From the NCBI RefSeq assembly GCF_000720185.1, contig NZ_JOIY01000069.1:1-50349 (forward strand): a stretch of DNA of 50,349 bases. Reading direction: 5' to 3'. This stretch comes from Streptomyces sp. NRRL S-340. GTDB taxonomy: Bacteria > Actinomycetota > Actinomycetes > Streptomycetales > Streptomycetaceae. A program made the translations under genes and the position numbers. Position 1 is the stretch's first letter. The number at the start of each line of letters is the position of its first letter. Positions 39,585 through 48,070 of the stretch are shown here, piece by piece. A model generated the notes under the pieces. That model saw only the letters and a list, made by a program, of their open reading frames with translations, was not told the origin of the DNA and did not search any database.

Positions 39585-41332
39585 TGAGGCGTTCAGCCCC
39601 CGCACTGCTGCGGACCCGCCTGGTCCTCGCGGCCCTGGCCACGGCGCTGTGCGAGGCGTCGGCGGTGGCCCTGACCGGCACCGCCGCCTGGCTGATCTGC
39701 CGGGCCTCCGAGCAGCCCCCGCTCGCCGCCCTGTCGGTGGCGGTGGTGGCGGTCCGCGCCCTGGCGATTCTCCGCGGCACGCTGCGCTACGGCGAGCGGC
39801 TGGCCGGACATGACGCGGCGCTGCGGATCATGGAGCGGGTGCGCGGCCGGTTCTTCGACGCCCTGGAACCGCTGTCCCCCGCCGGGCGGCCCGCGTTCCG
39901 CCGCGGCGACCTGCTCACCCGGCTGCTCGCGGACATGGAGGCGGTGCAGGACCTGGTGGTCCGGGTGGTGCTGCCCGGCCTCGCGGCGCTCACGGTCGGC
40001 GCCGGTGTCACCGCCTGGGTCTGGCTGCAACTGCCCGCGGCCGGTGCCGCGCTGGGCTGCGGCCTGCTGGCCGGCTCGGTGCTGCTGCCGGTGGCGGCGG
40101 CCGCCGCCCTGGACCGGGCGCGGGTACGCCTGGTGCGGGCCCGCGGCACGCTGGCGGTGCGCAGCGTGGACATCATCGAGGGGGCCGAGGACCTCGCGGT
40201 CTGCGGGGCGTCGGCCGCCGCCACCGAGCGCGAGCGCGCCGCCGCGCGGACCGTCGCCCGGCTGGAACGCTCCGTGGCGCTGCGCGGGGCCACCGCCGGT
40301 GCCGCAGGGCTCCTGGTCCGGCTCGTGACCACCGGCGCGGTGGCGGTGCTCGCCGCGAGGGCCCAGGACGCCGGGCGGCTCGGCCCGGTCACCGTCGCCG
40401 TCCTCACCCTGACCGCGCTCGCCGCCGTGGAGACGAGCGCTCCCGTGCAGGCCGCCGCGGAGCGGTTCGGCGAACTCGGCCATGGGCTGCGGCGGTTGCG
40501 GGAAGTCCTGCGCGCCCGCCCGCCCGTGCCCGAACCCGCGCACCCGCTTCCGGTGCCCGCGGGCCCCCTCACGCTGGAGTTCGACGATGTCACCGTGGTG
40601 CCCCCGGGAGCTTCCCGGGCGGCCCTGAGCGGATTCGGCCTGTCCCTGGCCCCGGGCCGCAAGGTCGCCCTGGTCGGGCCGAGCGGCGCGGGCAAGAGCA
40701 CCGTGCTGGCCGCCGCGCTGGGGTTCGTCCGCCCCGGGGCGGGACAGGTGACGCTGAACGGCGTGCCGGTGGAGCGGGCAGGCGGCCGGCAGCTGCGGCC
40801 CCGTCTGGTGTGCGGGCTCACCCAGGAGCACTACGTCTTCGCCGGCACGGTCCGCTCCGTGCTCAGGACCGGCCGGCCGGACGCCGAGGACGCCGCACTG
40901 TGGTCCGCCCTCGAACAGGCCGGTGCCGCCGCGTGGATCCGTGCCCTGCCGGGCGGCCTGGACACCGGAGTACGGGACGACGCGGCCGAGTTGTCGGGCG
41001 GGCAGCGCCAGCGGCTGGCGCTCGCCGCGGCCCTGCTCGCCGATCCCCGCGTCCTCGTCCTGGACGAACCCACCGAGTCCGTCGATCCCCTGACGGCCGA
41101 CGCCCTGCTCCGCGACACCCTGGCCGCGGCGGGCGGCCGGTCCCTCCTCCTGGTCAGCCACCGCCTTCGCGGACTGGAGTCGGCCGACGAGATCGTGGTG
41201 CTGCGCGCGGGGCACGTCGTCCAGCGCGGCAGCCACACCGAACTCCTCGCTCAGGAGGGTTACTACCGCGACCAGTACACCGCCGAACGCGAGGCCGAGC
41301 AGCGCACGGCGCCCGCGCTCACCGCGCGGTGA
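39581..41332 (+). CDS. cydC: Thiol reductant ABC exporter subunit CydC
   Basis: This 583-residue partner of CydD has a membrane domain with the CydC-like start SAVALTGTAAWLICRASEQP, then the ATPase part: GPSGAGKSTVLAAALG near 365, signature LSGGQRQRLALAAALL near 470, and VLVLDEPTESVDP. In CydC the helical Q loop and the ATPase sites differ from CydD, as expected for a heterodimer with one strong site. Start and stop overlap with cydD couples them. The tail is Arg/Ala-rich. No terminator hairpin stands directly after the stop, only GC-rich repeats. Confidence 0.92.
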   Translation: MMRRSAPALLRTRLVLAALATALCEASAVALTGTAAWLICRASEQPPLAALSVAVVAVRALAILRGTLRYGERLAGHDAALRIMERVRGRFFDALEPLSPAGRPAFRRGDLLTRLLADMEAVQDLVVRVVLPGLAALTVGAGVTAWVWLQLPAAGAALGCGLLAGSVLLPVAAAAALDRARVRLVRARGTLAVRSVDIIEGAEDLAVCGASAAATERERAAARTVARLERSVALRGATAGAAGLLVRLVTTGAVAVLAARAQDAGRLGPVTVAVLTLTALAAVETSAPVQAAAERFGELGHGLRRLREVLRARPPVPEPAHPLPVPAGPLTLEFDDVTVVPPGASRAALSGFGLSLAPGRKVALVGPSGAGKSTVLAAALGFVRPGAGQVTLNGVPVERAGGRQLRPRLVCGLTQEHYVFAGTVRSVLRTGRPDAEDAALWSALEQAGAAAWIRALPGGLDTGVRDDAAELSGGQRQRLALAAALLADPRVLVLDEPTESVDPLTADALLRDTLAAAGGRSLLLVSHRLRGLESADEIVVLRAGHVVQRGSHTELLAQEGYYRDQYTAEREAEQRTAPALTAR

Positions 41333-41772
41333 GCGCGGGCGCCGTACAACGGTGAGCCCGGGCGGGCGCCGTACGGGCGGCGGGCCCGGGCAGGCGGTGC
41401 GTGCGGCGGGCGCGGTGGACGGTGGTGCATGCGGCGGACCCGGGGGCGGTACCTGCGGCGGGCGCGCGGACAGGGTGGCCCGGCCGCGAGCCGCAGGAGG
41501 ATCCGGCGCCACGGGAGCCCCGGGGAGGCCTGGCACACCCCGGACGGGTCGGGGGTGTGCCCCGGGAAGGCATGGGGAGGCTCCGGACGAGATCGCGGCG
41601 TGCCCCGGGAGGGCCCGGCACGCACCGGACGGGTCGGGGGTGTGCCCCGGGAAGGCATGGCGGACGCTCCGGACGAGATCGCGGCGTGCCCCGGCGACGC
41701 CCGGCACGCACCGGACGAGATCATGGCGATCGTCGTCACCGCGCGGCCGGGCGGCAGGCGCCGGGGCGGCCG
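41333..41772. other. Intergenic region with a minisatellite
   Basis: The 440 bases between the convergent cydC and luciferase-like genes hold no gene. The first 190 bases are GC-rich degenerate repeats (GGGCGCCGTAC, GTGCGTGCGGCGGGCGC); the rest is the 41-44-bp array described separately. Confidence 0.6.
41529..41725. repeat. Five-copy 41-44-bp tandem repeat of two alternating types
   Basis: Type A units contain CCGGACGGGTCGGGGGTGTG with CCCCGGGAAGGC; type B units contain CCGGACGAGATCGCGGCGTG with CCCCGG. The order is A, B, A, B, then a cut B. An A-B pair is 84-86 bases and repeats almost exactly. It lies just outside the polyketide gene group. Confidence 0.75.
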
Positions 41773-42741
41773 TCACCGGCCCAGCAGCGGCGGCAGCTCC
41801 TCGCTGATCAGCTCGATGTTCCGGACGGTCAGGTCGTCCGGCATGCCGGCGATGCTCGCCCAGAAGATCAGGTGCTCCACCGGCAGCCCCTCGACCGTCT
41901 CCTTGATCTCGGCCGCGGCTTCCGCCGGGGTGAGGATCTTCAACGCGCCCCACGGGGCGTTGGAGGTCCGGTTGCGGAACTCGTCGGGGTGGATGATCGG
42001 CGGCCGGGGCTTGTCGGTGCCCTCCACCGACGACTGCCGGTAGCTGTTCATCTGGTGGGCGAGACAGGGCGCCACACGTGCCCACGCCTCCTCCGGGTCG
42101 TCGGCGAGGATGATCGGCAGCAGACCGGACAGCCGGGCGGTCGCCGGGTCGTGGCCGCCCTCGACCAGGCCCTCGCGGTAGTGCGGGAACAGCTCGCGGG
42201 AGATGTGCAGCAGCCCGATGCCGAGCCGGCCCGCCATCCGCGCGCCCCGGGGCCCGTAGAAGCCGCCCCACAGCGGAACGGGTTCCTGGACCGGGCCCGG
42301 GGTGATGCCGCCCTCCTCCCAGAGCCTGCGGACCTCGCGGATGTTCTCCTCGGTCCGCCGGAACCGCCGCGTGAAGTCCGCGCCCATCAGGTCGTACTCG
42401 GGAACCCGGTAGCCGGCGCCCATGCCCAGTTCGAGGCGTCCGCCGCTCACGAGGTCGACGATCGCGGCCTCCTCCGCGAGCTGGGCGGGCCTGCGCAGCG
42501 CGGGCAGCACCACCGAGGTGCCGATCCGGGCCCGGCGGGTGCGGGCCGCGGCGGCGGCGGCGAAGGTCAGCGGCTGCGGCAGATAGCCGTCCTCGAAGAG
42601 GTGGTGCTCGGTGAACCACAGCCCGCCCACGCCCCGCCGGTCCGCCTCCTCACAGAATTCCAGACTCTGCGCGTAGTGGTCGGCCCAGGGGCGCTTCCAG
42701 CCCTCCGGGTTCCGGAGGTCGAAGAGAATTCCGACATCCAT
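41773..42741 (-). CDS. LLM-class (luciferase-like) flavin monooxygenase
   Basis: This 322-residue TIM-barrel flavoprotein begins with the family start MDVGILFDLRNPEGWKRPW. It continues with GGLWFTEHHLFEDGYLPQPL (histidine pair of the flavin pocket), RARIGTSVVLPALRRPAQLA and SGGRLELGMGAGY. It uses reduced FMN from a separate reductase to oxidise a substrate, here probably a polyketide intermediate. It is the last gene of the minus-strand tailoring unit, 230 bases after the ABM gene, with a hairpin between. It could also be an unlinked LLM enzyme, but the shared strand supports membership. Confidence 0.9.
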   Translation of the reverse strand: MDVGILFDLRNPEGWKRPWADHYAQSLEFCEEADRRGVGGLWFTEHHLFEDGYLPQPLTFAAAAAARTRRARIGTSVVLPALRRPAQLAEEAAIVDLVSGGRLELGMGAGYRVPEYDLMGADFTRRFRRTEENIREVRRLWEEGGITPGPVQEPVPLWGGFYGPRGARMAGRLGIGLLHISRELFPHYREGLVEGGHDPATARLSGLLPIILADDPEEAWARVAPCLAHQMNSYRQSSVEGTDKPRPPIIHPDEFRNRTSNAPWGALKILTPAEAAAEIKETVEGLPVEHLIFWASIAGMPDDLTVRNIELISEELPPLLGR

Positions 42742-42912
42742 GGTGAAGTCCCCATTCAGTGAGTGAGTTCGCGAGCCGGACCGGCTTTCGGCGTACGGCT
42801 GCTGACCGCGGCGGGGAGTCGTGAATTTTCTCCCCTTCTGGGCCGGGAATGATTTCCCGCCCGGGTGGGCGCCGCGTCGGACGGTGCGGACCCGGGGCCG
42901 GAAAGCGAGTAC

Positions 42913-42933
42913 GGCACCTCCGCGGGAGGTGCC
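42913..42933 (-). terminator. Hairpin between ABM and luciferase-like genes
   Basis: GGCACCTCC (42913-42921) pairs exactly with GGAGGTGCC (42925-42933) around GCG, 38 bases past the ABM stop. It may attenuate transcription into the luciferase-like gene. Confidence 0.5.
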
Positions 42934-42970
42934 GGAACCGCTGGGATCCGTGGGCTGCGAGATCCCCGGG

Positions 42971-43339
42971 TCAGGCCTCGCAGAGGCCCTCGACGGCGAT
43001 CTTCTCGAAGATGTGCGCGTACGACACGATGTCGTCGGGGACCTGCGCGGACATGGCCTGGAACTGCGGGTTGCCGAGCGCCTTGGCGAGGGCCTCGGTC
43101 GACTCCCAGATCGCGACGTTCATGAACTGCCGGCTGCCCGCCGTGCCCTGGTGCATCTGCAGGGAGACGAATCCCGGCTGCGCCTTCATGAACTCGGCCT
43201 GCTTCTTCCAGTGCGCCAGGAAGGACTCGGACCTGTCCTTCGGGACGATGAAGGTGTTGGCCAGGACGATGGGCCCGGTCTTCTCCTTGAACTGCGCGAA
43301 CAGCGGCGTGGTCGGGTCCAGGTTCTCCAGCTTGGCCAT
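42971..43339 (-). CDS. Antibiotic biosynthesis monooxygenase (ABM family)
   Basis: This 122-residue protein has the ABM ferredoxin-like fold pattern: IVLANTFIVPKDRSESFLAH with WKKQAEFMKAQPGFVSLQMH, then NVAIWESTEALAKALGNPQF. ABM enzymes oxidise anthrone-type polyketide rings to quinones without cofactors or metals, often as dimers. The start MAKLENLD at 43339 has GAGAGAAAGAG upstream. The cut gene at 50304 starts MAKLQSLDEMTPMF, so the window has two close paralogues on opposite sides of the group. It is 40 bases from the flavin oxidase stop, within the same unit. Confidence 0.9.
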   Translation of the reverse strand: MAKLENLDPTTPLFAQFKEKTGPIVLANTFIVPKDRSESFLAHWKKQAEFMKAQPGFVSLQMHQGTAGSRQFMNVAIWESTEALAKALGNPQFQAMSAQVPDDIVSYAHIFEKIAVEGLCEA

Positions 43340-43379
43340 TTCTGACTCTTTCTCTCGGTGTTGATTCACTGCCGGCCCT

Positions 43380-44876
43380 TCAGGCCGCGCCTATTCCCTG
43401 CGCGAAGCTGAAGAGGCCGTTCGGGTCGTAGCTGTTCTTGGTCCTCACCAGTCGCGGATAGTTCTCGGCGTAATAGGAGGTCTTCCAGTCCGCCAGGTCC
43501 GGGTCGATGAAGTTCTGGTAGGCCTCGCCCGACGAGAGCGGGTCGACGGCCGCGAAGCCCGCGCCGACCCAGGCCTTCGCGGCGGCCCGCAGCTCGTCGG
43601 TGACCGGCCCCTGCGCCATGAAGCCCTGGAAGTTGACGGAGAAGCGGCTGTCGCGGTGCACGAAGGCCGTCGCGGTGCGGTCCAGGTCCCGGACGGCGCC
43701 GTCGATCGGCAGCACCTGGAGGCCGTGCGTCTGGCCGCCGGACACCCGCTGGTCGTCGAAGAGCGCCAGGACGCGGGCCCAGCCCTCGCGCGGCACGTCG
43801 TCGCGGATCAGGCGGCTGCGCTCCAGCGCGAACGCGGTCCGGGGAAGCTGCCCGCGCGGGAAGACGTCCGACCGGTGGCACTCCTCGGTGGTCCGCCCCG
43901 CGCATCCGAAGATCCCCGTCATCAGGTCGCGGTAGGACAGCACCGACGTCTGCCGCGCGGCCGGCGTGCCGGTCAGGGAGTCCAGCCGGGCCAGCTCCGC
44001 GTCGAGTTCGGCCGGGCTCCCGGTGGAGACCACGATGACCGACGGGACCGGGACGTTGCCCGGGGCGGCGTCGGCGAGGGTGACCACCGCCGCCGAGCCG
44101 ATCGTACGGGGGCACTCGGCCAGCCACCGGGAGTAGCCGTCGAGCATGTCGAGCGCCTGGTCGTAGGTGTAGCCGAGGCGCGCCGTGGCCACCTGCGACA
44201 GGACGGACGGCGTCAGCGTGTAGGACGTGACGATGCCGAAGTTGCCGCCTCCGCCCCCGCGCAGCGCCCAGAACAGGTCCGGGTGCTCCCGTGCGGAGGC
44301 CGTGACGACCTGGCCGCTCGCCAGCACCACCGTCGCCGAGGTCAGGGCGTCGCAGGTCATGCCGAGCGTCCTGGTGAGGAACCCCAGCCCGCCGCCCTGG
44401 ACGAACCCGCCGGCGGCGACGGTCGGGCACGCGCCGCCGGTGAGGGCCAGCCCCGAGCCGGCCAGCGTGTTCAGCACGTCGACGTTCTGCGCGCCCGGAC
44501 CCAGCGTCACCGAACCACCGCCGACGCGCACCGAGTCCAGCCGCGACACGTCCACCACCAGGCCGGTGCCGGTGGAGTACCCCGCAGCGCTGTGGCCGCC
44601 GCTGCGCACCGCCGGAGCCAGTCCGTTCTGCTGTGCGAAGGCGAGGCACAGTGCCGCGTCCCGCGCATCCGCGCAGTACGCGACGGCCTGCGGGGCGATG
44701 GTGTCGAACTGCATCAGGTCCAGCTGCCTGGCGGTCGCGTACCGGGCGTCGGAAGGGAGCACCAGGTCACCGGTGAGGTGCCTGCCCAGCCGGCTCCACG
44801 GAGCGGCGCCCAGACCCAGGACGCGGGTGGCGGGGACGGCCGCGGCGGTCCCGAGCAGCGCCCGACGGGAGATCAC
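43380..44876 (-). CDS. Tat-exported bicovalent FAD oxidase (berberine-bridge type)
   Basis: This 498-residue protein opens with a twin-arginine signal, SRRALLGTAAAVPATRVL, so it should be folded with its flavin and then exported. The FAD domain shows both covalent anchors: His in VRSGGHSAAG and Cys in GGACPTVAAGGFVQGGG. It ends in the BBE tail YDPNGLFSFAQGI. Bicovalent enzymes have high redox potential and open sites; in polyketide pathways they oxidise sugars, lactols or large aromatic intermediates. GTG start with AGGAGGT upstream, overlapping the stop of the preceding hydroxylase gene (GTGA). Likely a last step outside the cell. Confidence 0.9.
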   Translation of the reverse strand: MISRRALLGTAAAVPATRVLGLGAAPWSRLGRHLTGDLVLPSDARYATARQLDLMQFDTIAPQAVAYCADARDAALCLAFAQQNGLAPAVRSGGHSAAGYSTGTGLVVDVSRLDSVRVGGGSVTLGPGAQNVDVLNTLAGSGLALTGGACPTVAAGGFVQGGGLGFLTRTLGMTCDALTSATVVLASGQVVTASAREHPDLFWALRGGGGGNFGIVTSYTLTPSVLSQVATARLGYTYDQALDMLDGYSRWLAECPRTIGSAAVVTLADAAPGNVPVPSVIVVSTGSPAELDAELARLDSLTGTPAARQTSVLSYRDLMTGIFGCAGRTTEECHRSDVFPRGQLPRTAFALERSRLIRDDVPREGWARVLALFDDQRVSGGQTHGLQVLPIDGAVRDLDRTATAFVHRDSRFSVNFQGFMAQGPVTDELRAAAKAWVGAGFAAVDPLSSGEAYQNFIDPDLADWKTSYYAENYPRLVRTKNSYDPNGLFSFAQGIGAA

Positions 44877-46060
44877 GAGGGGACCTCCTGCCTGCGCTCC
44901 GGTGTCCCGGCCCGTCCGGCCGGGTGCCCGGCGCCAGCGTCCAGGCCGCCGAGCCGGGCGGCCAGCAGGTCGCGCACCGCCCGGTGGCCGAGGAGTTCGC
45001 CGAACAAGGAGCGCACCGGCTCGATCTCCGGGCCGCCGAGCATGATGAGGGCCTGGGCGTCGATGACCGCCATGGCACGGCGGCCGGCCCGGTGCCGCTC
45101 GTCGTGGTACGAGTCCAGCAGCCCGGCCGGCGCGGTGCCCGCGACCTCGGCGGCGAGCTTCCAGCCCAGGTCGAAGGCGTCCTGCAGCCCGAGGTTGATG
45201 GCCTGGCCGCCGACCGGCAGGTGGCGGTGGGCGGCGTCCCCGGCCAGCAGCACCCGCCCCCGGCGGTAGTGCGCGGCCTGGCGGCTGACATCGCCGAAGG
45301 CGTTCACCCACACCGGGGTGCCGCCGCTGATGTCCTCCCCGGTCACCCGCGCCCACGCCGCGACGACCTCGTCGAAGCCGGGCGCGGCGGTACGCACCGC
45401 GGGCGTGCGCCCGTACTCGTGCACCATGACCCGGGTCAGTCCCTCCCGCGTCGCGGCGACCGCGAAGCCGCGGGGCAGCCGCTGGAAGCGGCGGTCGGGG
45501 ATGTCCACCCCGCGGACGTCGCAGCGCAGCAGCTCACGGCGGGCGTCCCGGCCGGGGAGATCGAAGCCCGCCAGGGCCGCGACCGTGCTCTCCTCGCCGT
45601 CGCAGCCCACCACGTACCCGGCGGTCAGCCGCACGCGCCGCCCGGACCCGCCGGTGACGGCGTCGATGCTCACGCCGTCCGCGGCCGGACGCAGCGCGCG
45701 GACCTCGTGTTCGCGCCTGATGTCCGCGCCGAGCCGGCGCGCCCGGTCGCCGAGCAGTGCCTCGACCCGTGCCTGCGGCACCTTCCACTGGCCCGCGAAC
45801 GGGGAGGGCTGGCCGTCCAGGCCGAGGGGCAGACCGCCGAAGTGCCCCCGGGGTTCACGGGGCACGGTGCCGAGCCGCGCCAGCAGGCCGCGCTCGTCCA
45901 GGAGTTCCATGGTGCGGGCGTCCAGCGTGGTGGCCCTGGACTCCGTCGCAGGCGCCGCCAGCCGCTCCAGGACCGTCACCTCGGCCCCGCCCACGCGCAG
46001 TTCGCCGGCGAGCGCCAGCCCGACGGGCCCGGCACCGACGACGATGACCCGGTCGTCCAC
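44873..46060 (-). CDS. Aromatic polyketide FAD hydroxylase lacking the C-terminal domain
   Basis: This 395-residue class A hydroxylase has RVIVVGAGPVGLALAGELRV at the start, YVVGCDGEESTVAALAGF near 160, and VLLAGDAAHRHLPVGGQAIN near 270. It matches the PgaE/RdmE-type polyketide hydroxylases but stops about 100 residues early. The thioredoxin-like C-terminal domain, present in its neighbour at 46586-48070, is missing, and the sequence runs into a disordered AGHPAGRAGTPERRQEVPS. The coupled downstream start (GTGA) shows the stop is real in this sequence. GTG 46060 is chosen as it precedes the Rossmann motif. The 174 bases before it hold no gene. Confidence 0.87.
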   Translation of the reverse strand: MDDRVIVVGAGPVGLALAGELRVGGAEVTVLERLAAPATESRATTLDARTMELLDERGLLARLGTVPREPRGHFGGLPLGLDGQPSPFAGQWKVPQARVEALLGDRARRLGADIRREHEVRALRPAADGVSIDAVTGGSGRRVRLTAGYVVGCDGEESTVAALAGFDLPGRDARRELLRCDVRGVDIPDRRFQRLPRGFAVAATREGLTRVMVHEYGRTPAVRTAAPGFDEVVAAWARVTGEDISGGTPVWVNAFGDVSRQAAHYRRGRVLLAGDAAHRHLPVGGQAINLGLQDAFDLGWKLAAEVAGTAPAGLLDSYHDERHRAGRRAMAVIDAQALIMLGGPEIEPVRSLFGELLGHRAVRDLLAARLGGLDAGAGHPAGRAGTPERRQEVPS

Positions 46061-46234
46061 GTCAGCACCGGCCTTCGGTGTGGTCCCCGTGCCCCAGGGC
46101 GGCGCCCGCCGGGTACGGCCCAAGGCCCTCGGGCGCCGGGCCGCCGCCGGTCCTCGCCGCACGGGAGCGGACCGCGACCGCACCGGGGAGACCGATCCCG
46201 CGGCTCGCGGAGCGGCCGTCGCTCAGCAGCTCGC

Positions 46235-46561
46235 TCACCGGGCGTCCCAGTGGTAGAAGCGCTGTGCCATCGCGTCGGCGGGCGAGCGCCAGGTGGCCGG
46301 GTCGTAGGCCTCGATGAACGGCTTCAGGTCGGCGCTGACGTTCACGAACAGCGGGTGGTTCTTGGCCTCCTCGATGGCCGCGCCGCCGCCGTCGGAGTCG
46401 AAGTCCTGGAGGTGGAAGTAGAGGCCGCGGTAGCTGAACAGCTGACGGCGGCGGGTGCCCATCAGCCCCGGCATCTCGGTGTTGTCGAACTCCCCGAAGA
46501 TGCGGGAGACCTCGGCCTGCGACGCCGGGTCCATCCGGGCAACGATCAAGGTGCTGTGCAT
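46235..46561 (-). CDS. TcmI-family polyketide cyclase
   Basis: This 108-residue protein matches the TcmI family through MHSTLIVARMDPASQAEVSR, FGEFDNTEMPGLMGTRRRQL, LYFHLQDFDSD and the C-terminal WRSPADAMAQRFYHWD. The family closes late rings of aromatic polyketides and is typical of pentangular and tetracenomycin-type pathways. The ATG has GAGGAGAGAT upstream and the gene is 24 bases from the preceding hydroxylase, so it shares its transcript. This gene is the strongest marker that the group makes an aromatic polyketide. Confidence 0.93.
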   Translation of the reverse strand: MHSTLIVARMDPASQAEVSRIFGEFDNTEMPGLMGTRRRQLFSYRGLYFHLQDFDSDGGGAAIEEAKNHPLFVNVSADLKPFIEAYDPATWRSPADAMAQRFYHWDAR

Positions 46562-46585
46562 CGATCTCTCCTCATTCGAAGGCGA

Positions 46586-48070
46586 TTACTGACGGGAGGC
46601 CGCCACACGACGCGTCCCGAACCAGCGGTCCAGCGCGTCGGGCAGCGGCCCGCAACCGGGGTCCGCCCAGGCGACATGGCCGTCGGGGCGCAGCAGCACG
46701 GCGGACGTCCCGGCGAGCAGGCACCCCGGCGGGAGGCGGTGCGGGGCCGCCGTCACCACGTCGACCCGGTCGGCCCAGGGCTCGGCGGCCCGGCGCAGCT
46801 CCGGGTCGTCCGCCAGGTCCAGCAGTACGCCGCGCCCGGTGCTCAGGCCCGCGATCGTGGTCGTCGGCCCGTCCGGCCCGCGCAGCTCCCGCTTGGGGAC
46901 GCGGGCGCCGAGCAGCGGATGGGTGCCGGGGCCGACGTCGTAGCGGATGTCGAGACCGCTGACCATTCCCGCCAGATGGCGGCGGACCTCGTCCAGCTCC
47001 ATCAGGTCCGCGACCACCGCGCGCAGCGGTTCGACCTCCGATCCGGACAGGAAGAGCACGCCCTGGGCCAGCGTGTTGACCAGCAGCCGGGCGCCGACGG
47101 GATGGCGTTCGGCGTGGTAGGAGTCGAGCAGCGCCGGCGGGGCCGACCCGCGCACCACCGCGGCGAGCTTCCAGCCGAGGTTGACGGCGTCCTGCACACC
47201 GACGCTCAGACCCTGCCCGCCCACCGGGAGATGGGTGTGGGCGGCGTCGCCGGCCAGCAGCACCGAACCCCGCCGGTACTCGGTGACCTGGCGCGTGGCA
47301 TCGCCGAAGGAGCTGATCCAGTGCGCGGTGCCGCCGCGCATGTCCTCGCCCGTCAGCCGCTCCCAGGCGTCCGCCACCTCGGCGAACTCCGGGGGCCGGG
47401 TGCGCCGCCGGGGCGGGACGCCGTGCTCGACGACGATGATGCGGTCGACGCCGTCGCCGAGCGGGGTGGCCATCACCATGCCGGCCGGCAGCCGTTCACC
47501 GATCGGACGCGGCCTGAGCGCGCACCCGCCGATGTCGGCGACGAACATCTCGCGGGTCGACGGGGTCCCGGGGAACTCGAACCCGGCGGCAGCGCGCACG
47601 AAGCTGTGGCCGCCGTCGCAGCCGATCAGGTAGCGGCAGCGCAGCAGGCGCGGCCCGCCGGGCGTCTCGGCCTCGACCCGCACGCTGTCGCCGTCGTCGT
47701 GCAGGCCGACCACGGTCCAACCGCGCCGGACGTCGGCGCCCAGCTCCGCCGCCCACTCCCCGAGCACCCGCTCGGTGGTGGCCTGCGGGATGCTCCGCGC
47801 CCCGAAGTGGGCGTCCATCAGGACGCTGTAGTCCAGCGGCAGCCCGCCGAAGTGCCCCGAGGCGCTGATCCCCAGGTCGCCGAAGCGGGGCAGCAGCCCG
47901 CGCTGGTCGAACAGTTCCACCGCGCGGGCGGTGAAGCCGAGGCTCCGCGACTCCTGCGACGGCCGCTCCAGCCGGTCCAGGACGAGGGCCTCGACGCCGC
48001 CGAGGCGCAGTTCCGCGGCCAGCACGAGCCCCGCGGGGCCCGCGCCGACGATGATCACCGGAGCGTCCAT
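46586..48070 (-). CDS. Aromatic polyketide FAD hydroxylase, full length
   Basis: This 494-residue class A hydroxylase has APVIIVGAGPAGLVLAAEL at the start, YLIGCDGGHSFVRAAAGFEF near 160 and VLLAGDAAHTHLPVGGQGLS near 275. A complete thioredoxin-like C-terminal domain follows from about residue 385 (LLDLADDPELRRAAEPW to VLLRPDGHVAWADP). Such enzymes hydroxylate polycyclic polyketides or open rings by Baeyer-Villiger reactions. It is the first gene of the minus-strand tailoring unit and diverges from the P450 across 517 bases. The ATG has AAGGAGGC upstream. Confidence 0.92.
   Translation of the reverse strand: MDAPVIIVGAGPAGLVLAAELRLGGVEALVLDRLERPSQESRSLGFTARAVELFDQRGLLPRFGDLGISASGHFGGLPLDYSVLMDAHFGARSIPQATTERVLGEWAAELGADVRRGWTVVGLHDDGDSVRVEAETPGGPRLLRCRYLIGCDGGHSFVRAAAGFEFPGTPSTREMFVADIGGCALRPRPIGERLPAGMVMATPLGDGVDRIIVVEHGVPPRRRTRPPEFAEVADAWERLTGEDMRGGTAHWISSFGDATRQVTEYRRGSVLLAGDAAHTHLPVGGQGLSVGVQDAVNLGWKLAAVVRGSAPPALLDSYHAERHPVGARLLVNTLAQGVLFLSGSEVEPLRAVVADLMELDEVRRHLAGMVSGLDIRYDVGPGTHPLLGARVPKRELRGPDGPTTTIAGLSTGRGVLLDLADDPELRRAAEPWADRVDVVTAAPHRLPPGCLLAGTSAVLLRPDGHVAWADPGCGPLPDALDRWFGTRRVAASRQ

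Noticed and set aside
41529..41725. CRISPR array
   Set aside because: Units are contiguous and alternate between two related types with no unique spacers, and no cas genes are near.
39593..42619. A 1008-codon open frame on the minus strand over cydC and the luciferase-like gene
   Set aside because: It runs antisense through CydC and through the repeat array and then in a wrong frame of the luciferase-like gene; residues are Arg/Gly/Pro-rich filler.
46061..46234. N-terminal extension of the short hydroxylase up to 46183
   Set aside because: The added residues are Arg/Pro/Ala-rich and precede a Rossmann motif that normally starts the protein; the GTG at 46060 fits the family.
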